A stretch of 27,756 nucleotides of DNA from Pseudomonadota bacterium. Lineage in GTDB: Bacteria; Pseudomonadota; Gammaproteobacteria; Xanthomonadales; Xanthomonadaceae. A program made the translations under genes and the position numbers. Shown here in pieces: positions 9,223 through 17,908 of this stretch. The stretch lies in contig JAEWGI010000031.1 in NCBI GenBank assembly GCA_023388355.1, forward strand, positions 1 to 27,756, written 5' to 3'. Numbering within the stretch: the stretch's first letter is position 1; the number at the start of each line of letters is the position of its first letter. The notes below the pieces were generated by a model that searched no databases, was not told where the DNA came from, and was given only the letters and a program-made list of their open reading frames with translations.

Positions 9223-11076
9223 ATGCCTGAATACCGCTCCAGAACCTCGACCCACGGCCGCAACATGGCCGGCGCCCGCGCCCTGTGGCGCGCCACCGGG
9301 ATGAAGGACGGCGATTTCCAGAAGCCGATCGTCGCCATCGCCAACTCCTTCACCCAGTTCGTGCCCGGGCACGTGCACCTGAAGGACCTCGGCCAGCTGG
9401 TCGCGCGCGAGATCGAGCGCGTCGGCGGGGTGGCGAAGGAGTTCCACACCATCGCCGTCGACGACGGCATCGCGATGGGCCACGACGGCATGCTGTATTC
9501 GCTGCCCAGCCGCGAAGTGATCGCCGACGCGGTCGAGTACATGGCCAATGCGCACTGCGCCGACGCGCTGGTGTGCATCTCCAACTGCGACAAGATCACT
9601 CCCGGCATGCTGATGGCCGCGATGCGGCTCAACATCCCGACCGTGTTCGTCTCGGGCGGGCCGATGGAGGCGGGCAAGACCCGGCTGGCGGACGGCACCG
9701 ATGCCGACCAGAAGCTCGACCTGGTCGATGCGATGGTGATGGCCGCCGATCCGGCCGCCACCGACGCGCAGGTGGCCGCGGTCGAACGCAGCGCCTGCCC
9801 GACCTGCGGCTCGTGCTCGGGCATGTTCACCGCCAACTCGATGAACTGCCTGACCGAAGCGCTGGGGCTGTCGCTTCCGGGCAACGGCACCGTGCTGGCC
9901 ACACACGCCGACCGCGAGCAGCTGTTCCTGCGCGCCGGGCGCACCGCGGTCGAACTGGTGCACCGCTGGTACGGCGCCGGCGACGAAACCGCGCTGCCGC
10001 GCGGCATCGCCACCTTCGAGGCGTTCGAGAACGCGATGACGCTCGACATCGCCATGGGCGGTTCGACCAACACCATCCTGCACCTGCTGGCCGCGGCGCA
10101 GGAGGGCGGGGTGCCGTTCACCCTCGGCGACATCGACCGCCTGTCGCGGCGCGTGCCGCAACTGTGCAAGGTTGCGCCGAACACGCCCAACTATCACGTC
10201 GAGGACGTGCACCGCGCCGGCGGGATCATGTCGATCCTCGGCGAGCTCGCGCGCGGCGGCCTGCTCCACACCGGTGCGGCAACCGTGCATGCGAAGACCC
10301 TGGCCGAAGCGATCGAAAAGTGGGACGTCACCCGCAACGACGACGCGGCGCTGTCGACCTTCTTCCGCGCCGGCCCCGGCGGGATCCCGACCCAGGTCGC
10401 CTTCAGCCAGGCCACGCGCTGGCCGACGCTGGACGTCGACCGCGCCGGCGGATGCATCCGCAGCGTCGGGCACGCCTATTCCAGCGATGGCGGGCTGGCG
10501 GTCCTGCGCGGCAACATCGCGCCCGACGCCTGCGTGGTGAAGACCGCGGGCGTGGATGAATCGATCCACGTGTTCGAAGGCGGCGCCCGCGTCTTCGAGA
10601 GCCAGGACGCGGCGGTGGAGGCCATCCTCGGCGACGAGGTCAGGGCTGGCGACGTGGTGGTGATCCGTTACGAAGGCCCCAAGGGCGGCCCCGGCATGCA
10701 GGAAATGCTGTACCCGACCAGCTACCTGAAGTCCAAGGGCCTGGGCAAGCGCTGCGCCCTGCTCACCGACGGCCGCTTCTCCGGCGGCACCTCGGGGCTG
10801 TCGATCGGCCACGTCTCGCCCGAAGCCGCGGCCGGCGGCGCGATCGGCCTGGTCCGCGACGGCGACCGCATCCGCATCGACATCCCCGCGCGCTCGATCG
10901 AGCTGCTGGTGGACGAAGTCGAACTGGCCGCGCGCCGCACCGCACAGGACGCCGCCGGCTGGAAGCCGGTGCAGCCGCGCCCGCGCAAGGTCAGCGCTGC
11001 GCTCAAGGCCTACGCGCTGCTGGCGACCAGCGCCGACAAGGGCGCGGTGCGCAACCTGGCCATGCTCGAGGGCTGA
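9223..11076 (+). CDS. ilvD: dihydroxy-acid dehydratase
   Basis: Fe-S enzyme that dehydrates 2,3-dihydroxy-3-methyl acids to the 2-oxo acids in Ile, Val and Leu synthesis. The chosen start gives 617 residues, one more than E. coli IlvD, beginning [22 protein letters not shown] as that family does. An ATG 33 bp upstream (9190) was rejected because its extra residues are not conserved. Cluster-binding cysteines are visible in [10 protein letters not shown] and [13 protein letters not shown], and the C-terminal active site in [21 protein letters not shown]. It is divergent from the ilv operon, so it escapes the ilvL attenuator, and an independent promoter must lie in 9105-9222. Confidence 0.97.
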   Translation: MPEYRSRTSTHGRNMAGARALWRATGMKDGDFQKPIVAIANSFTQFVPGHVHLKDLGQLVAREIERVGGVAKEFHTIAVDDGIAMGHDGMLYSLPSREVIADAVEYMANAHCADALVCISNCDKITPGMLMAAMRLNIPTVFVSGGPMEAGKTRLADGTDADQKLDLVDAMVMAADPAATDAQVAAVERSACPTCGSCSGMFTANSMNCLTEALGLSLPGNGTVLATHADREQLFLRAGRTAVELVHRWYGAGDETALPRGIATFEAFENAMTLDIAMGGSTNTILHLLAAAQEGGVPFTLGDIDRLSRRVPQLCKVAPNTPNYHVEDVHRAGGIMSILGELARGGLLHTGAATVHAKTLAEAIEKWDVTRNDDAALSTFFRAGPGGIPTQVAFSQATRWPTLDVDRAGGCIRSVGHAYSSDGGLAVLRGNIAPDACVVKTAGVDESIHVFEGGARVFESQDAAVEAILGDEVRAGDVVVIRYEGPKGGPGMQEMLYPTSYLKSKGLGKRCALLTDGRFSGGTSGLSIGHVSPEAAAGGAIGLVRDGDRIRIDIPARSIELLVDEVELAARRTAQDAAGWKPVQPRPRKVSAALKAYALLATSADKGAVRNLAMLEG

Positions 11077-11093
11077 CCGGAGCCTCACGACAA

Positions 11094-11117
11094 CAGGGCC
11101 GGCGAGTGCCGGCCCTG
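11094..11117. terminator. hairpin terminator between convergent ilvD and PPi-PFK
   Basis: CAGGGCCGGC (11094-11103) and GCCGGCCCTG (11108-11117) form a perfect 10-bp GC-rich stem with a GAGT loop, 17 bp after the ilvD stop. The T content afterwards is weak (GTCGTTCC). Position between two converging genes suggests a shared transcription stop. Confidence 0.6.
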
Positions 11118-11178
11118 GTCGTTCCTGCTGGACATCCGCTGCCTGCGCCGTGGCGCAGGGCGCAGCAGTCGCCCGCGC

Positions 11179-12435
11179 TCAGCCTTCCCAGGCCGGCAGC
11201 TTCTTCTTCACCGCCACGTTCTTCAGCGACACGTAGGCCGGGATGCCGTCCTTGCCGTAGGGCGGCGGCGCCTCGCCGCGGATCAGCGGTTCGAGGTAGG
11301 CGCGGGCCTTGTCGGTGATGCCGTAGCCGTCGCGGCGGATGTAGCCCTTCGGGAAGGTCTTCTCGTGGTTGGCCACCTTGTCCAGCGGCGCGCTGCCGAT
11401 CTTCCAGCGGTAGGGCTTGTCGGAAGTGCGCACGATCACCGGCATGGTCGCGTTCTGGCCCTTGAGCGCGAACTGCACCGCCGCCTTGCCCACGGCGATG
11501 GCCTGCTCGACGTCGGTCTTCGAGGCCAGGTGGCGGGCACTGCGCTGCAGGTAGTCGGGCAGGGTCCAGTGCACCTTGAGGCCGAGTTCGTCCTTGACCT
11601 TGCCGGCCAGGTAGGACGCCACGCCGCCAAGCTGGGTATGGCCGAACGAATCCTTGCCGGCGCCCGAATCGGCGACGAAGCGTCCGTCGGCGGTCTGGAT
11701 GCCCTCGCTGGCGACCACCACGCAGTAGCCCACGCGGTCGACCACCTTCTGCACGTTCTTGAGGAAATCGGCCTCGTCATAGGGCCGCTCCGGGAACAGG
11801 ATCAGGTGCGGCGCCTCGTCCGGGCCCTTGCCGGCCAGGCCGGCTGCGGCGGCCAGCCAGCCCGCGTGGCGACCCATGGCCTCGTAGACGAAGACCTTGG
11901 TCGAGGTCTCGGCCATCGCCGCCACGTCCAGCGCGGCTTCGCGCACGGACACCGCGGTGTACTTGGCGGCCGAGCCGAAGCCCGGGCAGCAGTCGGTGAC
12001 GGCCAGGTCGTTGTCGATGGTCTTGGGCACGCCGATGCAGGTCAGCGGGTAGCCGAATTCGGCGGCCAGCCTGGAGACCTTGTTGGCCGTGTCGGCCGAG
12101 TCGTTGCCGCCGTTGTAGAGGAACCAGCGCACGTCGTGCGCCTGGAAGACCTCCAGCAGCCGCTCGTACCTGGCCCGGTCGGCCTCGACCGACTTGAGCT
12201 TGTAGCGGCACGAGCCGAATGCGCCGCCCGGGGTGTGCGCCAGGCCGCGGATGGTCGCGGCCGTTTCCTTCGACGTGTCCACCAGCTCCTCGCGCAGCGC
12301 GCCGAGGATGCCGTTGCGCGCCGCCAGCACCTTGATCTTGCGGGCGCGGGCCTCGCCGATCACGCCCGAAGCGGTGGCGTTGATGACGGCGGTGACACCG
12401 CCGGACTGGGAGTAGAGCAGGGTTCCGGAAGCCAT
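11179..12435 (-). CDS. pfp: pyrophosphate-dependent 6-phosphofructokinase
   Basis: Phosphorylates fructose 6-phosphate to the 1,6-bisphosphate using PPi, reversibly, in glycolysis/gluconeogenesis. Of 418 residues, the phosphate-donor motif reads GGNDS (109-113), with Asp112 where ATP enzymes have Gly (E. coli GGDGS), and the catalytic motif reads PKTIDND (137-143), with Lys138 where ATP enzymes have Gly. Asp112 and Lys138 are the residues that mark PPi use in studied homologues; Asp141 is the catalytic base. MGRHAGWLA and a substrate-binding ASEGIQ segment are also visible. The start at 12435 leaves 127 bp to adk; further upstream in-frame codons run antisense into adk. PPi specificity is an inference from these residues. 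Confidence 0.92.
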   Translation of the reverse strand: MASGTLLYSQSGGVTAVINATASGVIGEARARKIKVLAARNGILGALREELVDTSKETAATIRGLAHTPGGAFGSCRYKLKSVEADRARYERLLEVFQAHDVRWFLYNGGNDSADTANKVSRLAAEFGYPLTCIGVPKTIDNDLAVTDCCPGFGSAAKYTAVSVREAALDVAAMAETSTKVFVYEAMGRHAGWLAAAAGLAGKGPDEAPHLILFPERPYDEADFLKNVQKVVDRVGYCVVVASEGIQTADGRFVADSGAGKDSFGHTQLGGVASYLAGKVKDELGLKVHWTLPDYLQRSARHLASKTDVEQAIAVGKAAVQFALKGQNATMPVIVRTSDKPYRWKIGSAPLDKVANHEKTFPKGYIRRDGYGITDKARAYLEPLIRGEAPPPYGKDGIPAYVSLKNVAVKKKLPAWEG

Positions 12436-12562
12436 ATTCGCCTTCTGCAGGAGGTTGGAGGAAGGGAGCGATGGGTTAAAGTGGCGGCTGAATCCGCGGT
12501 GTCGGCCGGAGTGTAACAACGGTCCGCGACCGCTTCCGGTTTCGTTGCGAGGGGAGTCGTCG

Positions 12563-13141
12563 ATGCGATTGGTATTGTTGGGAGCGCCCGGTTCGGGCAA
12601 GGGCACGCAGGCGACCCGGCTCAAGGACTACCTGCAGGTGCCGCACATCTCCACCGGCGACCTGCTGCGCGCCGAAGTGGCCGCGGGTTCGGCGCTCGGG
12701 CTGCAGGCGAAGGAAGTGATGGCGCGCGGCGAACTGGTCAGCGACGACATCCTGCTGGGCATGCTGCGCGAGCGCTTCTCGCGCGAGGACACGAAGCGGG
12801 GCTTCATCCTCGATGGTTACCCGCGCAACCTGGCCCAGGCCGCGGCGCTGGACGGGCTGCTCGGCAGCCTCGGCCAGAAGTTCGACGCGGCGGTGCAGCT
12901 GACGGTCGACAACGAGCAGATCATCGAGCGCCTGGCCGGCCGGGCCAAGGCCGAGGGCCGCGCCGACGACAACCCCGAATCGGTGCGCAAGCGGCTCGAG
13001 GTCTACGACGCCCAGACCGCGCCGGTGATCGAGTTCTACCGCCAGCACGGCCAGCTGACCGTGGTCGACGGGGTCGGTTCGCTGGACGAGGTGTTCAACC
13101 GCATCATCGAGGCGATCGCCCCGGAGAAGGCGACCGGCTGA
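12563..13141 (+). CDS. adk: adenylate kinase, short-LID form
   Basis: Interconverts ATP + AMP and 2 ADP in the cytosol. The 192 residues start MRLVLLGAPGSGKGTQ with the P-loop at 7-15, followed by HISTGDLLRAEV (AMP-binding region) and FILDGYPRNLAQA. The LID is short (RLAGRAKAEGRADDNPE): the roughly 30-residue LID insert of E. coli Adk and its possible zinc cysteines are missing, as in other Xanthomonadaceae. A strong GAGGGGAG ribosome site sits 8 bp before the ATG, which decides this start over the in-frame one at 12455. Divergent from the PPi-phosphofructokinase gene. Confidence 0.96.
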   Translation: MRLVLLGAPGSGKGTQATRLKDYLQVPHISTGDLLRAEVAAGSALGLQAKEVMARGELVSDDILLGMLRERFSREDTKRGFILDGYPRNLAQAAALDGLLGSLGQKFDAAVQLTVDNEQIIERLAGRAKAEGRADDNPESVRKRLEVYDAQTAPVIEFYRQHGQLTVVDGVGSLDEVFNRIIEAIAPEKATG

Positions 13142-13244
13142 GATTCGCGGGTGTCCGCGGCCGCGCGCCGCGCATCCGCCGTACCCGCGCGGGCGGGGCC
13201 CGGCGTGTTCGGCAATTCGCGGTCACGATGCGGCCCGTGCGCCC

Positions 13245-13748
13245 TCACTCGCGCGGATGGCGACTGAACTCCCGCGTGCTGCCGTCGGCCAGCACCAGCA
13301 TCACCGCATAAGGATGCGCGATGCCCTCCGGGTGCTCCATCCCGGGCGAGCCCAGCGGCATGCCCGGCACGGCCAGGCCCCTGGCCTCCGGCCGCTCGCG
13401 CAGCAGGCGGGCGATGTCTTCGGCCGGCACGTGGCCCTCGATGAAGTAGCCGCCCACCTGCGCGGTGTGGCAGGACGCCAGCGCCGGTGGCACGCCGGCC
13501 GCGTCCTTCACGCTCGCCATGTCCTCACGGTCGCGGGCCTCGACCATGAAGCCGGCCTCGCGCACGTGCTCGATCCACACGCTGCAGCAGCCGCAGGTCG
13601 GATGCTTGTGCACGGTCATCAGCGGCAGCGCGACCGCCGCGGAGCCGGCGGCGGCCTGGCCCCCGGCCGCGGAGCCGGCGGATCCGACGGCGCTGCAGCC
13701 CCCCAGCAGCAGGGCGAGCGCGACGATGGCGGAACGGATGCAGGGCAT
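13245..13748 (-). CDS. DUF411 putative metal-binding lipoprotein
   Basis: 167 residues with a lipoprotein signal: hydrophobic IVALALLLGGC with the modified Cys at about residue 18, so probably anchored in the periplasm. A Gly/Ala-rich linker follows, then the DUF411 core: HKHPTCGCCSVWIEH, whose His and Cys residues could bind metal, and later SCHTAQVGGYFIEGHVPAEDI, LAVPGMPLGSPGM and YAVMLVLADG. DUF411 proteins are often found with copper-resistance genes, but no copper genes are adjacent here, so a copper role is family inference only. Divergent from mpl with 131 bp between starts. Confidence 0.9.
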   Translation of the reverse strand: MPCIRSAIVALALLLGGCSAVGSAGSAAGGQAAAGSAAVALPLMTVHKHPTCGCCSVWIEHVREAGFMVEARDREDMASVKDAAGVPPALASCHTAQVGGYFIEGHVPAEDIARLLRERPEARGLAVPGMPLGSPGMEHPEGIAHPYAVMLVLADGSTREFSRHPRE

Positions 13749-13804
13749 GGCGCGTGGTTCCGGTCTGGACTGTCCGCAGTCTAGCCGCCGCCGGCACGAC
13801 CGCC

Positions 13805-13818
13805 TTGACCCGCGTCAG
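13805..13818. promoter_or_regulatory. FNR/ANR-like inverted repeat
   Basis: TTGACCCGCGTCAG matches the TTGAN-N4-NTCAA layout of FNR/ANR/DNR-family sites with the TGAC/GTCA core perfect and one outer base off. It lies in the divergent gap between the DUF411 gene and mpl. The call is motif resemblance only. Confidence 0.3.
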
Positions 13819-13879
13819 GCGGCCGGCATGCGCGGCTTTGGGTAAAGTGCGCGGCTGTCATGCCTTACGCAGGTCCGCC

Positions 13880-15268
13880 TTGAAATTCCATATCCTCGGC
13901 ATTGCCGGCACCTTCATGGGCGGCGTCGCCGCGCTGGCGCGGGAACTCGGCCACCAGGTCGAGGGCAGCGACCAGGCCGTCTACCCGCCGATGTCGACCC
14001 AGCTCGAGCGCCTGGGCATCGAGCTCAGGCAGGGCTATCTGCCCGGGCACATCTCGCCCGACTGCGAGACAGTGGTGGTCGGCAACGCGCTGTCGCGCGG
14101 CAACCCGGCGGTGGAAGCGGTGCTCGACAGCGGCCGCGCCTACACCTCGGGCGCCGAATGGCTGCGCGAGCAGGTGCTGCCCGGCCGCGACGTGCTGGCC
14201 GTTGCCGGCACCCACGGCAAGACCACGACCACCACGATCCTGGCCTACCTGCTGCAGGCGGCGGGACGCGAGCCGGGCTTCCTGATCGGCGGGGTAGCCG
14301 ATGATTTTGGCGTCTCGGCGCGGCTTGGAGGAGGCGGCCGGATCCCGAATCCCGACTCCCGGATCCCCTTCGTCGTCGAAGCCGACGAATACGACACCGC
14401 GTTCTTCGACAAGCGCAGCAAGTTCGTCCACTACCGGCCGCTGGTGGCGATCCTCAACAACCTCGAATACGACCACGCCGACATCTTCCCGGACGTGGCC
14501 GCGATCCAGCGCCAGTTCCATCACCTTGTGCGCACCGTGCCCGGGCGCGGGCGGCTGCTGGTCAACGGCCACGACGCGCGCCTGCGCGAGGTGCTGGAGA
14601 TGGGGTGCTGGACGCCGGTGGAGCGCTTCGGCTTCGACGATGGCTTCGAATGGCGGGCGCGCAGGCTGCGCGAGGACGGCAGTGCGTTCGAGGTGCTGCA
14701 CGGCGCGCGCGCGCTGGGCGTGGTCGAGTGGCCGCTGCTGGGCGACCACAACGTGCTCAACGGCCTGGCCGCGATCGCCGCCTGCGCGGCGGTGGGCGTG
14801 GACGCGGCGAAGGTGCTCCCGGCGCTCGCGGAGTTTCGCGGGGTGAAGCGGCGCATGGAGCTGCTGGGGCAGGCGCGCGGGATCACCGTGTACGACGATT
14901 TCGCCCACCATCCCACCGCGATCGCCACCACCCTGGCCGGCCTGCGCGCGAAAGTGGGCGATGCGCGGATCGTGGTGGCGATCGAGCCGCGCAGCAATTC
15001 GATGCGCCTGGGTGCGCACGCCGACGCGCTGGCGCCCTCGCTGGAAGGCGCGGACGAGGTGCTGTTCCTGGCCCGGCCGGAGCTGCCCTGGGATGCGGCG
15101 AAGGTCGTGTCGGCGGTGCGTGGCCGCGCGCGCGCGGTGGCCGACGCCGACGCGCTGCTGGCGGCCCTGCGCGAGACGGCGGGCGAGGGCGACCACGTCG
15201 TGTTCATGTCCAATGGCGGCTTCGACGGCGCGCCGCGCCGCTTCCTGGCGCTGCTGGGCGGGGACTGA
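13880..15268 (+). CDS. mpl: UDP-N-acetylmuramate:tripeptide ligase (murein recycling)
   Basis: Attaches the recycled tripeptide L-Ala-gamma-D-Glu-meso-DAP to UDP-MurNAc, a cytosolic ATP-dependent Mur-ligase step of peptidoglycan recycling. The 462 residues start at TTG (13880), chosen because family members begin KxHILGxxGTFMGG and this codon sits directly there with an AGG ribosome site 6 bp ahead; upstream in-frame GTG (13850) is possible. Visible are the P-loop AGTHGKTTTTT, EADEYDTAFFDKRSKFVHY, LNNLEYDHADIF, the DDFAHHPTAI ligase motif and IEPRSNSMRLG. An extra segment of about 10 residues (about 151-163, RIPNPDSRIP) before EADEYD is encoded by a heptamer repeat. Meso-DAP use fits a Gram-negative wall. 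Confidence 0.95.
   Translation: MKFHILGIAGTFMGGVAALARELGHQVEGSDQAVYPPMSTQLERLGIELRQGYLPGHISPDCETVVVGNALSRGNPAVEAVLDSGRAYTSGAEWLREQVLPGRDVLAVAGTHGKTTTTTILAYLLQAAGREPGFLIGGVADDFGVSARLGGGGRIPNPDSRIPFVVEADEYDTAFFDKRSKFVHYRPLVAILNNLEYDHADIFPDVAAIQRQFHHLVRTVPGRGRLLVNGHDARLREVLEMGCWTPVERFGFDDGFEWRARRLREDGSAFEVLHGARALGVVEWPLLGDHNVLNGLAAIAACAAVGVDAAKVLPALAEFRGVKRRMELLGQARGITVYDDFAHHPTAIATTLAGLRAKVGDARIVVAIEPRSNSMRLGAHADALAPSLEGADEVLFLARPELPWDAAKVVSAVRGRARAVADADALLAALRETAGEGDHVVFMSNGGFDGAPRRFLALLGGD
14344..14367 (+). repeat. heptamer repeat inside mpl
   Basis: Three imperfect 7-bp units, CCCGAAT, CCCGACT and CCCGGAT, followed by CCC, lie in frame in mpl and preceded by GGAT. On the other strand they read as the GGGATTCGGGA-type run that I recall as a common intergenic repeat in Xanthomonadaceae. 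They encode the inserted residues PNPDSRIP. The repeat family is recollection, not a search result. Confidence 0.55.
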
Positions 15269-15296
15269 GGCCGTCCGCGCCCCGGAGCCTTCCGCC

Positions 15297-15869
15297 ATGG
15301 CCGAGACGCTGCCGCTGTTTCCCCTGCATACGGTGCTCGTGCCCGGGGCCGCGCTCGACCTGCGCGTATTCGAGCCGCGCTATCTCGACCTGGTGCGCGA
15401 CTGCGGGCGCAGCGGCACCGGCTTCGGGATCTGCCTGATCGGGACAGGTGGCGAGGTTGGCGCACCGGCCACGCCGGTGGCGCTGGGCACCGAGGCCCGG
15501 ATCGAGGATTTCGGCAGCGGCGCCGACGGCCTGCTGCAGCTGCGCCTGCGCGGCGGGCGCAGGTTCCGTGTCGTCCGCACCACGGTCCGCGACAACGGCC
15601 TGGTGGTGGCCGAAGTGGACTGGTGCGCATCCGATCCGGTGGTCGAACTGCAGCCGCAGCACGCGCTGCTGGGCGAGGTGCTGCGCAGGATCCACGAGCG
15701 GGTCGGCGGCGCCGGCGCGCGGGCGCCCGAAGACCGTTACGACGACGCGGCCTGGGTGGGCTGGCGCCTGGCCGAACTGCTGCCCTTGAGTCCGCGCCAG
15801 CGCCAGGGCCTGCTGCAGGAAGACGACCCCGACCGGCGCCTGGACGCGCTGCTAGCGCTGCTCTCCTGA
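15297..15869 (+). CDS. LON N-terminal (substrate-binding) domain protein
   Basis: 190 residues corresponding to the stand-alone LON-SB domain (PF02190-type), without ATPase or protease domains. It starts with the family signature PLFPLHTVLVPGAALDLRVFEPRYLDLV, followed by a GFGICLIG strand, an EDF turn, the RLRGGRRFRV strand, and a helical C-terminal part ending RLDALLALLS. The molecular role of these proteins in bacteria is not settled; a protein-interaction function is inferred from Lon. The ATG at 15297 is 28 bp after mpl on the same strand with GGAG upstream, so the two may be cotranscribed. The last 18 bp overlap, tail to tail, the end of the DedA-PAP2 gene. Confidence 0.88.
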   Translation: MAETLPLFPLHTVLVPGAALDLRVFEPRYLDLVRDCGRSGTGFGICLIGTGGEVGAPATPVALGTEARIEDFGSGADGLLQLRLRGGRRFRVVRTTVRDNGLVVAEVDWCASDPVVELQPQHALLGEVLRRIHERVGGAGARAPEDRYDDAAWVGWRLAELLPLSPRQRQGLLQEDDPDRRLDALLALLS

Positions 15870-17861
15870 GCCGGCGGCATCGGTGCGCACGCGCAGCACC
15901 GGCGCGCCGCTGTCGGGATGCGGCGCTTCGCGCAGCGCGAAGCCGGCCAGCGAGCGGCGCAGCGCGATGAAGGCAGCGTCGTTGTCCGGCACCGGCAGCC
16001 AGATCCCGAACAGGCCCGACAGCGGCCGCTCGTATTCCAGGGTCTGGGTGACGCCGATCCACAGCGCGGTGCCGTCGGCGAGCAGCGCCGGCGCCCGCCA
16101 CAGGCGCAGCACCTGCAGCCGACCGTCGGCGTCGGCGCGCCGCAGCAGCAGCGACTCGGCCTCGGCGCCGAGGGTGGCCGGCAGCACGGCCTGGCGTTCG
16201 GCCGGAACGTCGTCGTCGAGCAGGCCCAGGGTGGCGGTCCAGTTCGCCTGCGCCTGGACCCGCCAGCCCTGCCCGTGCAGCTGCGCCTGCAGCGGCTCCA
16301 GCGGCCCGGCCACCTGCAGCTCCAGGCTCCAGCGCCGGCTGGCGTCGCGCTCGCGGCGCTGCGCCGGCAGCCGCGTCCAGTCGCGTTCCCACCACCCTGC
16401 GATGTCCAGCACCAGCGACGGCGGCGGCGCCTGGAAGCGCTCCAGCAACGGATCGACCGCCCTGGGCGCATGCCACAGCGCGGCCACCGCGAAGCTCAGA
16501 TAGAACACCGCCGCCAGCGGCCGCATCCAGAACGAGCGCGCCACGTGCCGGCGATAGGCGATGCCCAGCAGCAGCAGCCAGACAATGCCGAGCAGCATCC
16601 CGCCGACCACGTCGCTGAGCCAGTGCGCGCCCAGGTACAGCCGGGCGAAGCCCAGCAGCGCCACCACCAGGCCCGAGACCATGTACGGCCACACCCGCGA
16701 GCGTCCGGGCAGTTCGCGCGCGATCAGCACCGCGAAGAAGCCGAAGGCGATCGTGCCCATGGTCACCGACACCGAGGGGAAGCCGAAGCCGCTGGGCGCG
16801 GTGGGCGGCAGCGGCATGTCCACCAGGCGCGAGAGTCCGGTGGTGAGCACCAGCCCGAACGCCAGCGCCGCGACCCAGTGCACCGCGGCGATCCAGCGCC
16901 GCCGCCACAGCAGCCACGCCAGCGTCAGGGTGGCCGCCGGCAGCAGCACCTCCCAGTCGCCGATCGAGGCCAGGCCGGCCATCAGGCGGTCGGCAAGCGG
17001 GTTGCGCAACTCGTACATCGCCCGGTACAGCGACAGGTCCAGGGCGAGCGGCTCGCCGCGCATCCAGACCGTGACCAGCAGCGCGAACCAGGCCCAGCCG
17101 ATCGCCAGCAGGCAGGCGGCCAGGATCGCCAGCGAGGCCGACTCGGGTCGCCTGGGGTCGATCAGCGCGGCCGCGTACCGGCCCAGGCGCGGGTGCGAGC
17201 GGGTCCACAGCAGCGCCCGCGCCAGCAGCGCGTTGGCGTGGCGGTCGAACCAGCGGTAGCTGTAGAGCACGCCCGCCCAGGCCAGCGCCAGCACCAGCAG
17301 CAGGCCGCCGAGCACCAGCACCAGCCGGTCGGCCACCGCGGCCACCGCGTCGTAGGAGGCGCCGAAGATCCAGCCCGGCGCCAGGAACAGGCCCGCCCAG
17401 AGGAAACAGGCCAGCAGGCTCATCGGCACGTAGCGCCGCAGCGGCATCCGCAGCATGCCGGCGATGGCGGGCACGAAGGCGCGGATCGCGCCGACGAAGC
17501 GCGCGATCAGGATGCCGGTGGTGCCGTGGCGGCGGAACACCTGCTCGCCGCGGTCGAGCAGCTGCGGATAGCGCCGGAACGGCCAGTGCTCGCGCAGCTG
17601 CGGCCCCCAGCGGCGACCCACCCAGTAGCCGATGCCGTCGCCGATGAAGGCGCCGGCCGCGGCGCAGGTAATCGCATAGGGGCCGTCGATATGGCCCAGC
17701 CCGATCAGCGCGCCGATCGCGAACAGCAGCGGCAGCGCCGGCACCAGGATGCCGAGCACGACGATGGCATCGCAGAACGCGATCAGGAAGATCAGTCCGC
17801 CGGCGGCGACCGGGTGCGCGCTGATCCAGGCGAGCGTGGCGTCGAACCAGCCGGATTCCAT
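15852..17861 (-). CDS. DedA-PAP2-LssY-C fusion membrane protein, PAP2 motifs degenerate
   Basis: 669 residues. Residues 1 to about 200 form a DedA-family (SNARE-associated) domain with ARFVGAIRAFVPAIAG, whose Arg121, Arg127 and Pro131 match the conserved transporter-like motif. About 255-450 form a PAP2-like multi-helix domain. About 490-669 form a soluble region like the LssY C-terminal domain (LQAQLHGQGWRVQ, GIWLP). In PAP2 phosphatases the motifs are KxxxxxxRP, PSGH and SRxxxxxHxxxD. Here the third is mostly intact (Arg407, His413, Asp417), but the second reads PSVS (362-365), lacking the catalytic His, and the first is reduced to R-x6-PP. Lipid phosphatase activity is therefore doubtful. 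DedA proteins are linked to lipid-carrier flipping. Upstream in-frame codons to 18311 lie antisense to the kinase and are discarded. Confidence 0.88.
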   Translation of the reverse strand: MESGWFDATLAWISAHPVAAGGLIFLIAFCDAIVVLGILVPALPLLFAIGALIGLGHIDGPYAITCAAAGAFIGDGIGYWVGRRWGPQLREHWPFRRYPQLLDRGEQVFRRHGTTGILIARFVGAIRAFVPAIAGMLRMPLRRYVPMSLLACFLWAGLFLAPGWIFGASYDAVAAVADRLVLVLGGLLLVLALAWAGVLYSYRWFDRHANALLARALLWTRSHPRLGRYAAALIDPRRPESASLAILAACLLAIGWAWFALLVTVWMRGEPLALDLSLYRAMYELRNPLADRLMAGLASIGDWEVLLPAATLTLAWLLWRRRWIAAVHWVAALAFGLVLTTGLSRLVDMPLPPTAPSGFGFPSVSVTMGTIAFGFFAVLIARELPGRSRVWPYMVSGLVVALLGFARLYLGAHWLSDVVGGMLLGIVWLLLLGIAYRRHVARSFWMRPLAAVFYLSFAVAALWHAPRAVDPLLERFQAPPPSLVLDIAGWWERDWTRLPAQRRERDASRRWSLELQVAGPLEPLQAQLHGQGWRVQAQANWTATLGLLDDDVPAERQAVLPATLGAEAESLLLRRADADGRLQVLRLWRAPALLADGTALWIGVTQTLEYERPLSGLFGIWLPVPDNDAAFIALRRSLAGFALREAPHPDSGAPVLRVRTDAAGSGEQR

Positions 17862-17908
17862 CGGCCGATTATGACAGCCGCCCCTGACCGCTCGCCTACA
17901 CTTCGACC

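Noticed and set aside
13184..13193. CCCGCGCGGG palindrome after adk
   Set aside because: No loop, no T tract and expected by chance in DNA of this base composition; not called a terminator.
13860..13883. Seven-codon frame ATG-CCT-TAC ... TGA overlapping the mpl TTG start
   Set aside because: It has no ribosome site or conserved feature I can see and is easily a chance frame; a coupling role would need conservation data.
14521..17208. 895-codon minus-strand open frame spanning mpl, the LON gene and the DedA fusion
   Set aside because: It crosses three well-supported genes in the wrong frames and shows no conserved motif; a GC-rich shadow.
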